A stretch of DNA of 64,000 nt from NCBI GenBank assembly GCA_963795335.1, contig CAWCHI010000018.1, positions 124,001-188,000 on the forward strand, given 5' to 3'. The position numbers and the translations under genes were made by a program. Position 1 is the first letter of the stretch. The number at the start of each line of letters is the position of its first letter. Under the pieces are notes generated by a model, which saw nothing but the letters and a program-made list of their open reading frames with translations, searched no databases and was not told the DNA's origin. Positions 37,596 through 46,447 of the stretch are shown here, in pieces. The stretch comes from Trebonia sp963795335 (GTDB taxonomy: Bacteria; Actinomycetota; Actinomycetes; Streptosporangiales; Streptosporangiaceae).

Positions 37596-39611
37596 TCAAA
37601 TGTCCAGGAAGCGCACGTCCTTGGCGTTGCGGGTGATGAACGAGCGCCGGGATTCCACGTCCTCGCCCATCAGCACGCTGAACATCTCGTCTGCCTGCGC
37701 GGCGTCGTCCAGAGTGACCTGGAGCAGCACCCGCTGGGCGGGGTTCATGGTGGTTTCCCACAGCTCGTCGGCGTCCATCTCGCCCAGGCCCTTGAAGCGC
37801 TGCACGCCGTCGCGCGGCCGCGGGTCGCGGCGGCCGGCGGCGATGCCGGCGTCGATGACCCGGTCCCGCTCGGTGTCGGAGTAGGCGTAATCGGGCTCCA
37901 CCCCGCGCTCGCCCCACTTGATCTTGTACAGCGGTGGCTGCGCCAGGTACACGTGCCCGGCGTCGACCAGGGGCTTCATGAACCGGAAGAGCAGGGTGAG
38001 CAGCAGCGTCCGGATGTGCTGGCCGTCAACGTCGGCGTCCGCCATCAGGATGATCTTGTGGTAGCGCAGCCGGGCGAGGTCGAACTCGTCCTGGATGCCC
38101 GCGCCGAGCGCGGTGATCATCGACTGGACCTCGGTGTTCTTCAGCACCCGGTCGATGCGTGACTTCTCGACGTTGATGATCTTGCCCCGGATCGGCAGGA
38201 TCGCCTGGAACTGCGGGTCACGGCCGCCCTTGGCGGAACCGCCGGCGGAGTCGCCCTCGACCACGTAGATCTCGGACTTCGCCGGGTCAGTGGACGAGCA
38301 GTCGGCCAGCTTGCCCGGCAGCCCGTTGGTCTCCATGGCCGACTTGCGCCGGGTGAGATCGCGCGCCTGGCGGGCCGCGATCCGGGCCCGTGACGCCTGC
38401 TGGGCCTTGTCGATGATGCCCTTGGCCTCGCCCGGGTTCCGGTCGAGCCAGTCGCGCAGCTTGTCGTTGGTGACCTTTTGCACGAACGACTTAGCCGCGG
38501 TGTTGCCGAGCTTGGTCTTGGTCTGGCCCTCGAACTGGGGCTCGGCCAGCTTGATCGAGACGATCGCGGTCAGGCCCTCGCGGATGTCCTCCCCGGTGAA
38601 GGGCGTGTCCTTGTCCCGGAGGAACTTGCCGTCCCTGGCGTACTTGTTGACCACCGTGGTCAGCGCGGCGCGGAAGCCTTCCTCGTGCGTGCCGCCCTCG
38701 GCGGTGTTGATGACGTTGGCGAAGGTGTGCACCGACTCGTTGTACGAGGCGTTCCACTGCATCGCGATTTCCACCGACATGTGGAGATCGTTGTCCTCTT
38801 CGCCGAACTCGATGACCTGCGCGTGCACCGGCTCCTTGGACGCGTTCAGGTAGCGGACGAAGTCAGCGATGCCGCCCGGGTACTCGTAGACGACCGTCCG
38901 CGCCTTGGCTGGCGTCGCGGAGCCGGGCGCCGGGGCCAGGTCCTCATCCGCGGCGTCCTCGGCCACGACCTTGGCGGGCCGCTCGTCGGTCAGCGAGATG
39001 CGCAGTCCGCGGTTGAGGAACGCGGTCTCCTGCAGCCGCCGGGACAGCGTCTCGAAGGACCACTCGGTCGACTCGAAGATCTGCTCGTCGGGCCAGAACA
39101 GCGTGGTCGTGCCGGTCTCGGTGGTCTCCTCGGCCCGCTGGACCGGGGTGAGCGGCGCACCGCGCTCGTAGCTCTGCGTCCACAGGTAGCCGTCGCGCCG
39201 GATCTCGATGTCGACCCGGACCGAGAGCGCGTTCACGACGGAAATGCCGACGCCGTGCAGGCCACCGGACACGGCGTAGGACTTGCCGTCGAACTTGCCC
39301 CCGGCGTGCAGCGTGGTCATGATGACCTCGAGCGCCGACCGCTTCTCGACCGGGTGCTCGTCGACCGGGATGCCGCGCCCGTCGTCCTCGACCCGGACAC
39401 CGCCGTCGGCCAGCAGGGTCACCTTGATCTCGCTGGCGTAACCGGCCAGCGCCTCGTCCACAGAGTTATCCACAACCTCGTACACAAGGTGGTGGAGTCC
39501 GCGCTCGCCGGTCGAACCGATGTACATGCCGGGACGCTTACGAACGGCCTCAAGGCCTTCGAGCACCGTGATAGACCGCGCATCGTAATCGTTCGACAAA
39601 TGAAGCTCCAT
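37596..39611 (-). CDS. gyrB: DNA gyrase subunit B
   Basis: The 671-residue ATPase subunit of gyrase. GHKL ATPase motifs are VYEVVDNSVDEALAG, VEDDGRGIPVDEH and VSGGLHGVGISVVNAL. The Toprim domain has EGDSAGGSAKGGRDPQFQAILPIRGKIINVEK and the metal site ILMADADVDGQHI. The C-terminus ends VRFLDI, the usual family ending. ATG 39611. The frame is intact. The sequence between the ATPase and Toprim domains has a short insertion (EDAADEDLAPAPGSATPAKA) usual in actinobacteria. gyrA follows by 99 bp. Confidence 0.98.
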   Translation of the reverse strand: MELHLSNDYDARSITVLEGLEAVRKRPGMYIGSTGERGLHHLVYEVVDNSVDEALAGYASEIKVTLLADGGVRVEDDGRGIPVDEHPVEKRSALEVIMTTLHAGGKFDGKSYAVSGGLHGVGISVVNALSVRVDIEIRRDGYLWTQSYERGAPLTPVQRAEETTETGTTTLFWPDEQIFESTEWSFETLSRRLQETAFLNRGLRISLTDERPAKVVAEDAADEDLAPAPGSATPAKARTVVYEYPGGIADFVRYLNASKEPVHAQVIEFGEEDNDLHMSVEIAMQWNASYNESVHTFANVINTAEGGTHEEGFRAALTTVVNKYARDGKFLRDKDTPFTGEDIREGLTAIVSIKLAEPQFEGQTKTKLGNTAAKSFVQKVTNDKLRDWLDRNPGEAKGIIDKAQQASRARIAARQARDLTRRKSAMETNGLPGKLADCSSTDPAKSEIYVVEGDSAGGSAKGGRDPQFQAILPIRGKIINVEKSRIDRVLKNTEVQSMITALGAGIQDEFDLARLRYHKIILMADADVDGQHIRTLLLTLLFRFMKPLVDAGHVYLAQPPLYKIKWGERGVEPDYAYSDTERDRVIDAGIAAGRRDPRPRDGVQRFKGLGEMDADELWETTMNPAQRVLLQVTLDDAAQADEMFSVLMGEDVESRRSFITRNAKDVRFLDI

Positions 39612-39923
39612 CCTGCTGCTGGCAGCGCCTCGGTGCGGTAACCAGTGCCCTCGGTCACCCAGTCGGCCGGTGCTGCTGCCTACGGTCGCGCGGCCCTCAC
39701 GCAGCCCCAGCCACCCGCGCTCTTAGCCGCGTGACTACCTTTTATTTTAGCTGTGGTTACTGACTATCGGGCCCGCCTTGACGGTACGTGTCACACGCTG
39801 AATCCGGCGGCCAGGGCCGCGAGGCGCGCGAATCGGACGTCCGGCCGCGGAAAAGTCAACTGAACCGTTCGGTACAACACCTCATACCGCCCCAATGTTC
39901 CCCGTAAGCGCAGGTCGGAGGCC
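39612..39923. other. gyrB upstream region
   Basis: No gene. On the minus strand an AT-rich element with TAAAAT at about 39744-39749, 133 bp before gyrB, is the best -10 candidate; no clear -35 is visible. The left half has no recognised motif. Confidence 0.45.
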
Positions 39924-40433
39924 TTAACGGACACGTAGCCGACCGCGCGGGCGCGGCGGGCCGGCCGGACCCTTCACGCGGATACGGCGGACAGTACCGT
40001 GGCCGAGTTCCTCGGCCAGCCGCTTGAGCAACTGCGGGGCCATCAGCTTGACCTGAGTCGCCCAGGCGGGGGAGTCGGCCGTCACCGTCAGCTCACCCGA
40101 CTCGAACGATTCCGGCGTGGTGTGCTGGGCCAACTGCGGGCCGACGATGTCCGCCCAGTGGCCGAAGACGGCGCCGACTGCGGCCTTCTCGCGCCAGCCG
40201 CGGGCCGACAGGAGCCCGCCGAAGGCGGCCGTCAGCGGCTGCGGGTCGTCCCGCCGGGGCCGCGGGGCCCAGCTGGCACCGGCCGCTTCCGCCCCGTCTG
40301 GCCCGGCTTCCGACCCCGCGTGGGACTGCTGGCGCGGCGCCGCGCCCGGGCGCTCGCCCCGGGCCCAGGCGTCGGCCCGGGCCCGGGCGAGGGCCTCGGC
40401 CGCCAGCCGGGCCCGCTCCGGGTCAGGGGGCAT
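39924..40433 (-). CDS. DUF721 (DciA-like) protein
   Basis: A 169-residue protein in the invariant actinobacterial slot between recF and gyrB. The first 85 residues are Ala/Arg-rich and low complexity. The DUF721 core is DPQPLTAAFGGLLSARGWREKAAVGAVFGHWADIVGPQLAQHTTPESFESGELTVTADSPAWATQVKLMAPQLLKRLAEELGHGTVRRIRVKG. DUF721/DciA proteins assist loading of the replicative helicase DnaB, which suits this location. The start ATG 40433 overlaps the recF stop. Confidence 0.93.
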   Translation of the reverse strand: MPPDPERARLAAEALARARADAWARGERPGAAPRQQSHAGSEAGPDGAEAAGASWAPRPRRDDPQPLTAAFGGLLSARGWREKAAVGAVFGHWADIVGPQLAQHTTPESFESGELTVTADSPAWATQVKLMAPQLLKRLAEELGHGTVRRIRVKGPAGPPRPRGRLRVR

Positions 40434-41800
40434 CTCTAGCCACGGGGGGGCCGAGCCCCCCCGACACCCCCCTATGGGGGAGTTCCTCCCCCATGTCCCC
40501 CTCGCCGGGGCTTTGCCCCGGGACGGCGCCTTCGGCGCCGGGGACGCCCGGGACGGCGCCTTCGGCGCCGGGAAAATCGGTGAGGGTCCCGGCTTCCGCG
40601 ACATCCGCCAGCGTGCCCGCCGAGACGCGGAAATGGGCGCCTGTGAGCAGGGGCGGGATGTCCTCCGGAACCGCCGCGGTGACCAGCACCTGCTCGGCCT
40701 GGGCGACCAGAGCGGCCAGGCGGTCCCGACGGCCCGCGTCAAGCTCGGCGAACACGTCGTCGAGGATCAGCACCGGGTCCTCGCGCCCGGCCCGGAGCAG
40801 GTCGAAGCTGGCCAGCCGGAGCGCCAGGGCCATCGACCAGGACTCGCCGTGGCTCGCGTAGCCGCGGGCGGGCAACCCCCTGATCATCAGCTCGAGCTCG
40901 TCCCGGTGCGGTCCCGCCAGGCACACCCCGCGGTCGAGTTCGCTCGCGCGCACCTCGGCCAGCGCCGCCCGCAGGGCGTGGGCGGCCGCGCGGACCCGTT
41001 CGCCGTGGCTGGCACCGGCACCCGCCGCGGCCGCCCCGCTGGCCGCAGCGCCGCCCGCAGGGCCGTCACCGGGGCTCTCGAAGGAGCGCTTGTAGTCGAG
41101 TGCGGCGGGACCGCGGCCGTCACCCGCGACGGCGGCGTAGGCGCTCTCCACGTACGGGCGGAGCGCGTCCACCAGGTGCTCGCGGGCGACCAGGAGCTCG
41201 GCGCCGGCCCGGGCCAGGTGGGCGTCCCAGACGTCGAGGGTGGCCGTTACCGCCTCGCGGGACTGCCGGTCGCCCGCGGGGGCCGCCCTTGGGGCCGGCC
41301 GACTTCAGCAGCGCGGTGCGCTGCCGGACCACCCGGTCGTAATCGGCCCGGACGGCAGCGTACCTGGGAGCCATGGCGACCAGCAGGTCGTCGAGGAACC
41401 GGCGGCGCTCGCCCGGGTCCCCCTTGACCAGGGCGAGATCCTCGGGCGCGAACAGCACCGTGCGGAGCACGCCGAGCACCTCGCGCGGACGGGCCAGCGG
41501 CGTCCGGTTGAGCCGGACCCTGTTGGCGCGCCCGGCGTTGAGCTCGATTTCCACCAGTGCGTCGTTAGCGGCGGTGGAAACGGCGGCCCGGATGATCGCC
41601 TGCTCGGCTCCCCGCCGGATCAGCGGCGCGTCCTGGGCCGCCCGGTGGCTCGCCAGTGTGGCGGCGTAGCCGACCGCCTCGACCAGGTTGGTCTTGCCCT
41701 CCCCGTTTGGCCCGCTGAAGATCGTGACTCCCGGCCCAAGCCGCACGTCGACGTCCGTGTAAGACCGGAAGTCGGTCAGCGCCAGTCGGGTCAGGTGCAC
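40423..41800 (-). CDS. recF: DNA replication and repair protein RecF (one frameshift, extended C-terminus)
   Basis: The SMC-like ATPase that loads RecA at gaps. Walker A is IFSGPNGEGKTNLVEAVGY; the signature region ASHGESWSMALALRLAS and Walker B DPVLILDDVFAELDAGRRDRL are present. An extra C in a C-run near 41290 shifts the frame between RTALLKSAG and SREAVTATLDVWDAHLA. GTG 41800. The normal RecF ends shortly after the HFRVSAGT-like region; here about 50 further residues (GAEGAVPG twice, then GEGDMGEELP...) are encoded by a run of palindromes at 40444-40570. This extension is likely not part of the ancestral protein. Confidence 0.95.
40444..40570. repeat. Array of five perfect hairpins at the recF 3' end
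   Basis: Five tandem palindromes: 40444-40462 (G7/C7 stem), 40474-40494 (ATGGGGGAG stem, TTC loop), 40505-40521 (CCGGGGC stem, TTT loop), and two copies of a 24-bp unit at 40519-40542 and 40549-40572 with a CGGCGCC stem and TTC loop. All but the first have 3-nt loops, and the last two are exactly 30 bp apart, so they stay in frame. They encode the RecF C-terminal extension and stop just before the DUF721 start codon. Confidence 0.8.
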
Positions 41801-41830
41801 GTGTTCGAGGGTAGCGGCTCACGCCGTCTT

Positions 41831-42949
41831 TCAGCCGGCCGAGCGGATGGGCATGAGGACGTAGCGGTAGTCGGGCTGGGCCTCGCCCTTGCCGGTGATC
41901 ACGGCGGGACGGGTGGCGCTGGTGAACGAGATGCGCACCGAGTCCGAGTCGACCGCATTGATCCCGTCCAGCAGGTACTGAGGGTTGAACGCGATCTGCA
42001 TCTGCTCGCCGTCGAAGCTGGCTCCGATCGCCTCGCTCGCCTGAGCCTCGTCGCCGGTGCCGGCCTCGAGCAGAACCTCCCCCGCGGCGAAGGTCAGCCG
42101 GACTGGCGTGTTCCGCTCGGCGACGAGGGCGACCCGCTTGACCGCGTCCGCGAACGGCGCGGCGGGCAGCTCCGCGACAGCCGAGAACTCGCTGGGCAGC
42201 AGCGTCTGGTAGCGCGGGTACTCGCCCGACAGCAGCCGGGTAGTGGTCCGCCGGCCGCTGCCCTCGAAGCCGATGATGCCGTCGCTGCCGCCCTCGGTCG
42301 TCGCCAGCGCCACCGAGACCTCGGCCCCGCTGTTCATCTGGCGGGCCGTGTCGCCGAGGACGCGGGCGGGCACCAGGACGGCGGTGTTCAACCCGGGCGC
42401 CACGGGGGTCCAGCGCAGCTCGCGGACTGCCAGCCGGTAGCGGTCGGTGGCGACCATGGTCAGCGTGTCGTCGTTGATCTCAATCCGGATGCCCGTCAGC
42501 GCGGGCAGCGTGTCGTCCCGCCCGGCCGCGATCGCGACCTGGTGGATGGCCGACGCGAAAGCGTCGGCGCCCACCGTCCCGGTGGTCTCGGGCATGTCCG
42601 GCAGGGTCGGGTACTCCTCGGCCGGCAGCAGCATCAGGGTGAACGTCGCGCTGCCGCACCTGACCGTGGTCCGGGTGCCGTCGGTGGCGAGGTCAACCGG
42701 CTTGGCAGGCAGCGAACGGACAATCTCGGCCAGCAGCCGGCCGGAGACCAGCACTGTGCCCGGCTCGTCCGCCTGCACCGGGATGGTGGACTGGGCGGAG
42801 ACCTCGTAATCGAAGGTGGACAGCGTCAGCTCGTTGCCCGCCTGCAGGCGCATGCCCGCGAGTACGGGGGCAGTGGGGCGCGCCGGGAGCGCGCGGGCGG
42901 TCCATGCGACGGCCTCTGCGAGTGGGTCACGCTCAACCTGGAGCTTCAC
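41831..42949 (-). CDS. dnaN: DNA polymerase III beta sliding clamp
   Basis: A 372-residue three-domain sliding clamp. GTG 42949 begins MKLQVERDPLAEAVAWTARALPARPTAPVLAGM. Family blocks include TFDYEVSAQSTIPVQ, FTLMLLPAEEYPTLPD, LTGIRIEINDDTLTMVATDRYRLAVRE, LLSGEYPRYQTLLPSEF and the C-terminal QIAFNPQYLLDGINAVDSDSVRISFTSATRPAVITG...YRYVLMPIR. The frame is intact. recF follows 30 bp downstream with no gnd gene in between, unlike Streptomyces. oriC lies immediately upstream. Confidence 0.98.
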   Translation of the reverse strand: MKLQVERDPLAEAVAWTARALPARPTAPVLAGMRLQAGNELTLSTFDYEVSAQSTIPVQADEPGTVLVSGRLLAEIVRSLPAKPVDLATDGTRTTVRCGSATFTLMLLPAEEYPTLPDMPETTGTVGADAFASAIHQVAIAAGRDDTLPALTGIRIEINDDTLTMVATDRYRLAVRELRWTPVAPGLNTAVLVPARVLGDTARQMNSGAEVSVALATTEGGSDGIIGFEGSGRRTTTRLLSGEYPRYQTLLPSEFSAVAELPAAPFADAVKRVALVAERNTPVRLTFAAGEVLLEAGTGDEAQASEAIGASFDGEQMQIAFNPQYLLDGINAVDSDSVRISFTSATRPAVITGKGEAQPDYRYVLMPIRSAG

Positions 42950-43403
42950 GGGATGCCTCCTGCCGGTGATGTTTGCGGGTTGCCCGCGGCTGGGTACTTC
43001 AGCCGGTGTATGTCCGGTCTTCGCCGGGCCGGTTTCCCGGTTAGGCGCGAGCCTACTTGTTCTTGGGATTCACTGAGTTATAAGAACGTAGTAGTAATAG
43101 GGGCTGTGGACGCTGGGGAGAACATCGTAGTCCCAGGTCGCAGCCCTTTTCTCTGCACAGGGGGTGTGCGCCCGGTGTGCACGGCCCAGGCGGCTGTGTG
43201 GAGGCGCCGCTGGTTTTCCCATCGTTCTCCACCGCAAATCCCCCGCTCTTCCCCAGGTTCCCCACACTGTTATCCACAGGCGCCGTCCACAGGTTCTGGA
43301 TAACTCGTGTGGAGAAGCTGTGAGTTGTTGCGGGCAACGATTTGCCGGCAATCGGGCCATGCGCCGCCTTGTCCCGGCTTCCCCGCATGCGTGGCCCCGC
43401 CCG
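42950..43403. other. Chromosomal replication origin oriC
   Basis: A gene-free 454-bp region between dnaN and dnaA. DnaA boxes cluster at the dnaA end: perfect TTATCCACA at 43270-43278, then CCGTCCACA (43283-43291), TCTGGATAA (43295-43303, complement TTATCCAGA) and TGTGGAGAA (43308-43316), with starts 12-13 bp apart. Weaker copies lie at 43105-43113 and 43197-43205. The stretch 43055-43100 (TTATAAGAACGTAGTAGTAA) is the most AT-rich part and the likely unwinding element. Order and content fit actinobacterial oriC. Confidence 0.88.
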
Positions 43404-45226
43404 TCAGTTGGTCCGGGCCTGCTGCTTGATGCGGTTGGTGAGCTCGGTGACCTGCGTGTAGATCGAGCGGCGCTCGGCCATCAGCGAGCGGATCTTGCGG
43501 TCGGCGTTGATGACCGTGGTGTGGTCGCGGCCGCCGAACTGCTGGCCGATCTTGGGCAGGGACAGGTCGGTCAGCTCGCGGCACAGGTACATCGCGATGT
43601 GCCGGGCGGTCACCAGCACCCGTGACCGGCTGGTTCCGCACAGGTCGTCGATCGAGAGGCCGAAGTAGGCGGCGGTCTGGCCCATGATCAGTCGCCGCGG
43701 TGATCTGCGGGCCCCCGTTGCCCTGGGACTCGGGGATGAGGTCCTTGAGCACGATCTCGGCCAGGCTGATGTCCACCCCCTGCCGGTTGAGGCTGGCGAA
43801 GGCGGTGACACGGATCAGGGCGCCCTCGAGCTCGCGGATGTTGGTGGAGATGCGGCTGGCGATGTACTCGAGGACGTCGGCGGGCGCGTTCAGGCCCTCC
43901 TGGATCGCCTTCTTGCGCAGGATGGCGATCCGGGTCTCCAGCTCCGGCGGCTGCACGTCGGTCAGCAGTCCCCACTCGAACCGGCTGCGGAGCCGGTCTT
44001 CCAGGGTGACCAGGCGCTTCGGGGCCCGGTCGGAGCTAGATGACGATCTGCTTGCTCGCGTTGTGCAGGGTGTTGAAGGTGTGGAAGAACTCCTCCTGGG
44101 TTCCTTCCTTGTTCTCCAGGAACTGGATGTCGTCCACCAGCAGCACGTCGACGTCGCGGTACCGCCGCCGGAACCCGTCCTGCTTGCCGTCCCGGATCAT
44201 GTTGATGAACTCGTTGGTGAACTCCTCCGAGCTCACGTACCTGACCTTGAGCCCGTTGTACAGGGTCTGGGCGTAGTGGCCGATGGCGTGCAGCAGGTGG
44301 GTTTTCCCCAGCCCCGAGTCGCCGTAGATGAACAGCGGGTTGTAGGCCTTGGCGGGGGCCTCGGCGACCGCGACCGCCGCCGCGTGCGCAAACCGGTTGC
44401 TGCTGCCGATGACGAACGTCTCGAACGTGTACTTCGAGTTGAGCCGGGCTGCGACGGGGCGCGGCAGCTGGTCCTGCTGGTGCGCGGGTGGCGGCTGCTC
44501 CCGCTGGCGGCTGGAACTGCTCCAGGTCGAGCGGCTCGGGCGCGCTGGCGGGCGGCTGCTGGGGCGCGAGCGCATGCTGGCCGCCCTGCACGTGCTGGCC
44601 GGCCAGCGGGTGCTGGGGCGCCAGCCCGTGCTGAGGCGCCATGGGGTGCTGGGGAGAAAGGGGAGTGCTGCGGAGCCAGCGGGAGCTGGGCGGACATCGG
44701 GCGCTGCTCGGACGGCAGCTCCTGGTACCCCTGAGGAGTACGGTAGGGCTGGTACCCGGACTCCTGGTAATAAGGCTGGGGCTGCTGGTACTGGGGCTGC
44801 TGGTACTGCGGCTGCGGGTAAGCCGGCTGAGCGGGCCGGGTTCCAAGCTCCGGCTGCTGCGGCTGCGCGGCCCCGGGACCCGTCGTCCTCCGCCCCGGGC
44901 GCGTTCAGCGAGTCCATCACCGACAGGGGCGAGCTCGGCGGGCCCGGTGGCTGCTCGGGCGGGGCGACCGGGCTCGGGTCGACGGTGACGGCGATCTGGA
45001 TCGGGCGGCCGAGCTCCTTCGACAGCGCGTGGATCACCAGCGGCCGGAGCTTGGTCTCCAGGTACTCCTTGACGAACGGGTTGGGGGTGGCGATCAGGGC
45101 CGTGTTCTCCACCAGCCCGAGCGGCCGGGTCAGCCGCAGCCAGGCGAGCTGGCTGGCCGGCAGCCCCATCTCCGCGAGCCCGTCCAGCGAGCGCGCCCAT
45201 ACCTCCGCCAGATCCACATCACTCAC
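43404..45226 (-). CDS. dnaA: Chromosomal replication initiator DnaA (frameshifted)
   Basis: The initiator ATPase. Domain I starts at GTG 45226 with VSDVDLAEVWARSLDGLAEMGLPASQLAWLRLTRP. Domain II (about residues 85-240) is a long Gln/Pro/Tyr/His-rich linker with APQHPLAGQH-like repeats. Domain III has LNSKYTFETFVIGSSNRFAHAAA, Walker A YGDSGLGKTHLLHAIG, Walker B VDVLLVDDIQFLENKEGTQEEFFHTFN, and sensor blocks SRFEWGLLTDVQPPELETRIAILRKKA. Domain IV ends with the DNA-binding signature CRELTDLSLPKIGQQFGGRDHTTVINADRKI. Breaks lie in domain II (about 44895, 44660, 44510) and near 44030 and 43695. As in other actinomycetes it is transcribed toward oriC and dnaN. Confidence 0.96.
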
Positions 45227-45612
45227 CGATGCGCTCCCCTCGCCTCGCCGTTATTGCTCGGGCGCGTTCGGCTCGACAGCGCCGATTACTGAACGCAACT
45301 CGTTGTCCACAGGTTCGTCCACAAGCTGTGTACGCGCACTGCGGTGCGGTTTTCGCATCCCCCGGGCGACTGCGGGCAACCCGAAGGCGACCTGCGGACG
45401 CTGATTTTCCACAGCCTAAGTGTCCGGCGGGGGATCCGTTGTGGAAATCGCGCGTGTTGTTCGGGGTCCGGGCGGCCCGGTTTGACCTGTGCGCGGATCG
45501 CCCGTACCGTTAACAGGCTGAGCAATGTCCCCAGCGCGTGAGAGCCGAGCGCACGAGCGCGTGACATGCCCGCCCGATCCATGTCAGTCTCCCGAAACGT
45601 ACTGGAGCTCCA
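45227..45612. promoter_or_regulatory. dnaA-rpmH divergent region with DnaA boxes
   Basis: Holds TTGTCCACA (45303-45311, perfect), TCGTCCACA (45315-45323), TTTTCCACA (45405-45413) and TTGTGGAAA (45439-45447, reverse), a spread consistent with DnaA autoregulation. For rpmH, TTGACC at 45482-45487, a 17-bp spacer and TACCGT at 45505-45510 form a good promoter on the plus strand. Confidence 0.72.
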
Positions 45613-45750
45613 GTGAGCAAGCGCACGTTCCAGCCGAACAACCGCCGCCGGGCCAAGGTCCACGGCTTCCGTGAGCGGATGCGGACCCGGGCCGGCCGCG
45701 CCGTCCTCGCCGCGCGCCGCCGCAAGGGCCGCGAGCAGCTCGCTGTCTGA
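45613..45750 (+). CDS. rpmH: Ribosomal protein bL34
   Basis: The 45-residue large-subunit protein L34: SKRTFQPNNRRRAKVHGFRERMRTRAGRAVLAARRRKGREQLAV, an exact family pattern. Start GTG 45613, stop TGA 45748-45750. It precedes rnpA as in nearly all bacteria. Confidence 0.97.
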   Translation: MSKRTFQPNNRRRAKVHGFRERMRTRAGRAVLAARRRKGREQLAV

Positions 45751-45803
45751 CGCGGCCAAGACGGCGAGACCCGGCCCGCGGACGGCTGCTGCCCCGGCAG
45801 TCA

Positions 45804-46170
45804 CGGATGAGGAGCCCGGAGGAGTTCCGGCGCACCCTGCGCGCTGGCCGCCGGGCCGGCAGCGCCGTGTCGCGGGCATCTGCTGCGCGCCGGCGGCCCG
45901 GGCCGATGCGTCCCGGTACTAAATGACGCCGCGCCGAAGGTAGGCTTGGTTGTTAGCCGTGCGGTTGGCTCGGCGGTGGTTCGCAACCGGGTAAAGCGAC
46001 GGCTCCGGGAACTGATGCGCAGGCGGCTCGCCTCGCTCCCCGGGGGTTGCCTGCTCGTGCTGCGTGCCCATCCGGCTGCCGCTGGCGCACGCCAGGCGGA
46101 GCTAGCCGCTGATCTCGATCTGGTGCTCGAACGACTGCTGCGGCGGCAGGTTGGGGCGAGTCGGCAATGA
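45804..46170 (+). CDS. rnpA: Ribonuclease P protein component (one frameshift)
   Basis: The protein cofactor of RNase P, which matures tRNA 5' ends. MRSPEEFRRTLRAGRRAGSAV leads, after an extra base near 45868, to GHLLRAGGPGRCVPVLNDAAPKVGLVVSRAVGSAVVRNRVKRRLRELMRRRL, with the RNR motif intact. In-frame sequence upstream reads LLPRQSR, the usual start of the family, but only CTG codons are available there, so ATG 45804 is given; a CTG start is possible. The stop overlaps the yidD ATG. Confidence 0.9.
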
Positions 46171-46436
46171 GCGAGACATCACCCGCGGGAGTCTCTCCCC
46201 GCAGCCGCCCGTCGTGGGCCGCGCGGGCGCTCATCGTTCCCGTGACCGGCTACCGTCGGTTCATCAGCCCCCTGCTTCCCCCGGTATGCCGGTTCGCGCC
46301 TTCCTGCAGTGAGTACGCGCTCGAGGCGCTGCGAACGCACGGCGCGATGCGAGGACTATGGCTGGCCGTACGGCGGCTTGCCCGGTGCCATCCCTTCAAC
46401 CCCGGTGGATACGATCCCGTGCCTCCCCGGTCCTAA
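46167..46436 (+). CDS. yidD: Membrane protein insertion efficiency factor
   Basis: An 89-residue YidD protein. The core VPVTGYRRFISPLLPPVCRFAPSCSEYALEALRTHGAMRGLWLAVRRLARCHPFNPGGYDPVP has the family Cys pattern (CRFAPSCS...CHPF). It assists YidC/SecYEG membrane insertion. ATG 46167 overlaps the rnpA stop; yidC follows with AAGGAG between. Confidence 0.97.
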   Translation: MSETSPAGVSPRSRPSWAARALIVPVTGYRRFISPLLPPVCRFAPSCSEYALEALRTHGAMRGLWLAVRRLARCHPFNPGGYDPVPPRS

Positions 46437-46447
46437 GGAGTTGTCAG

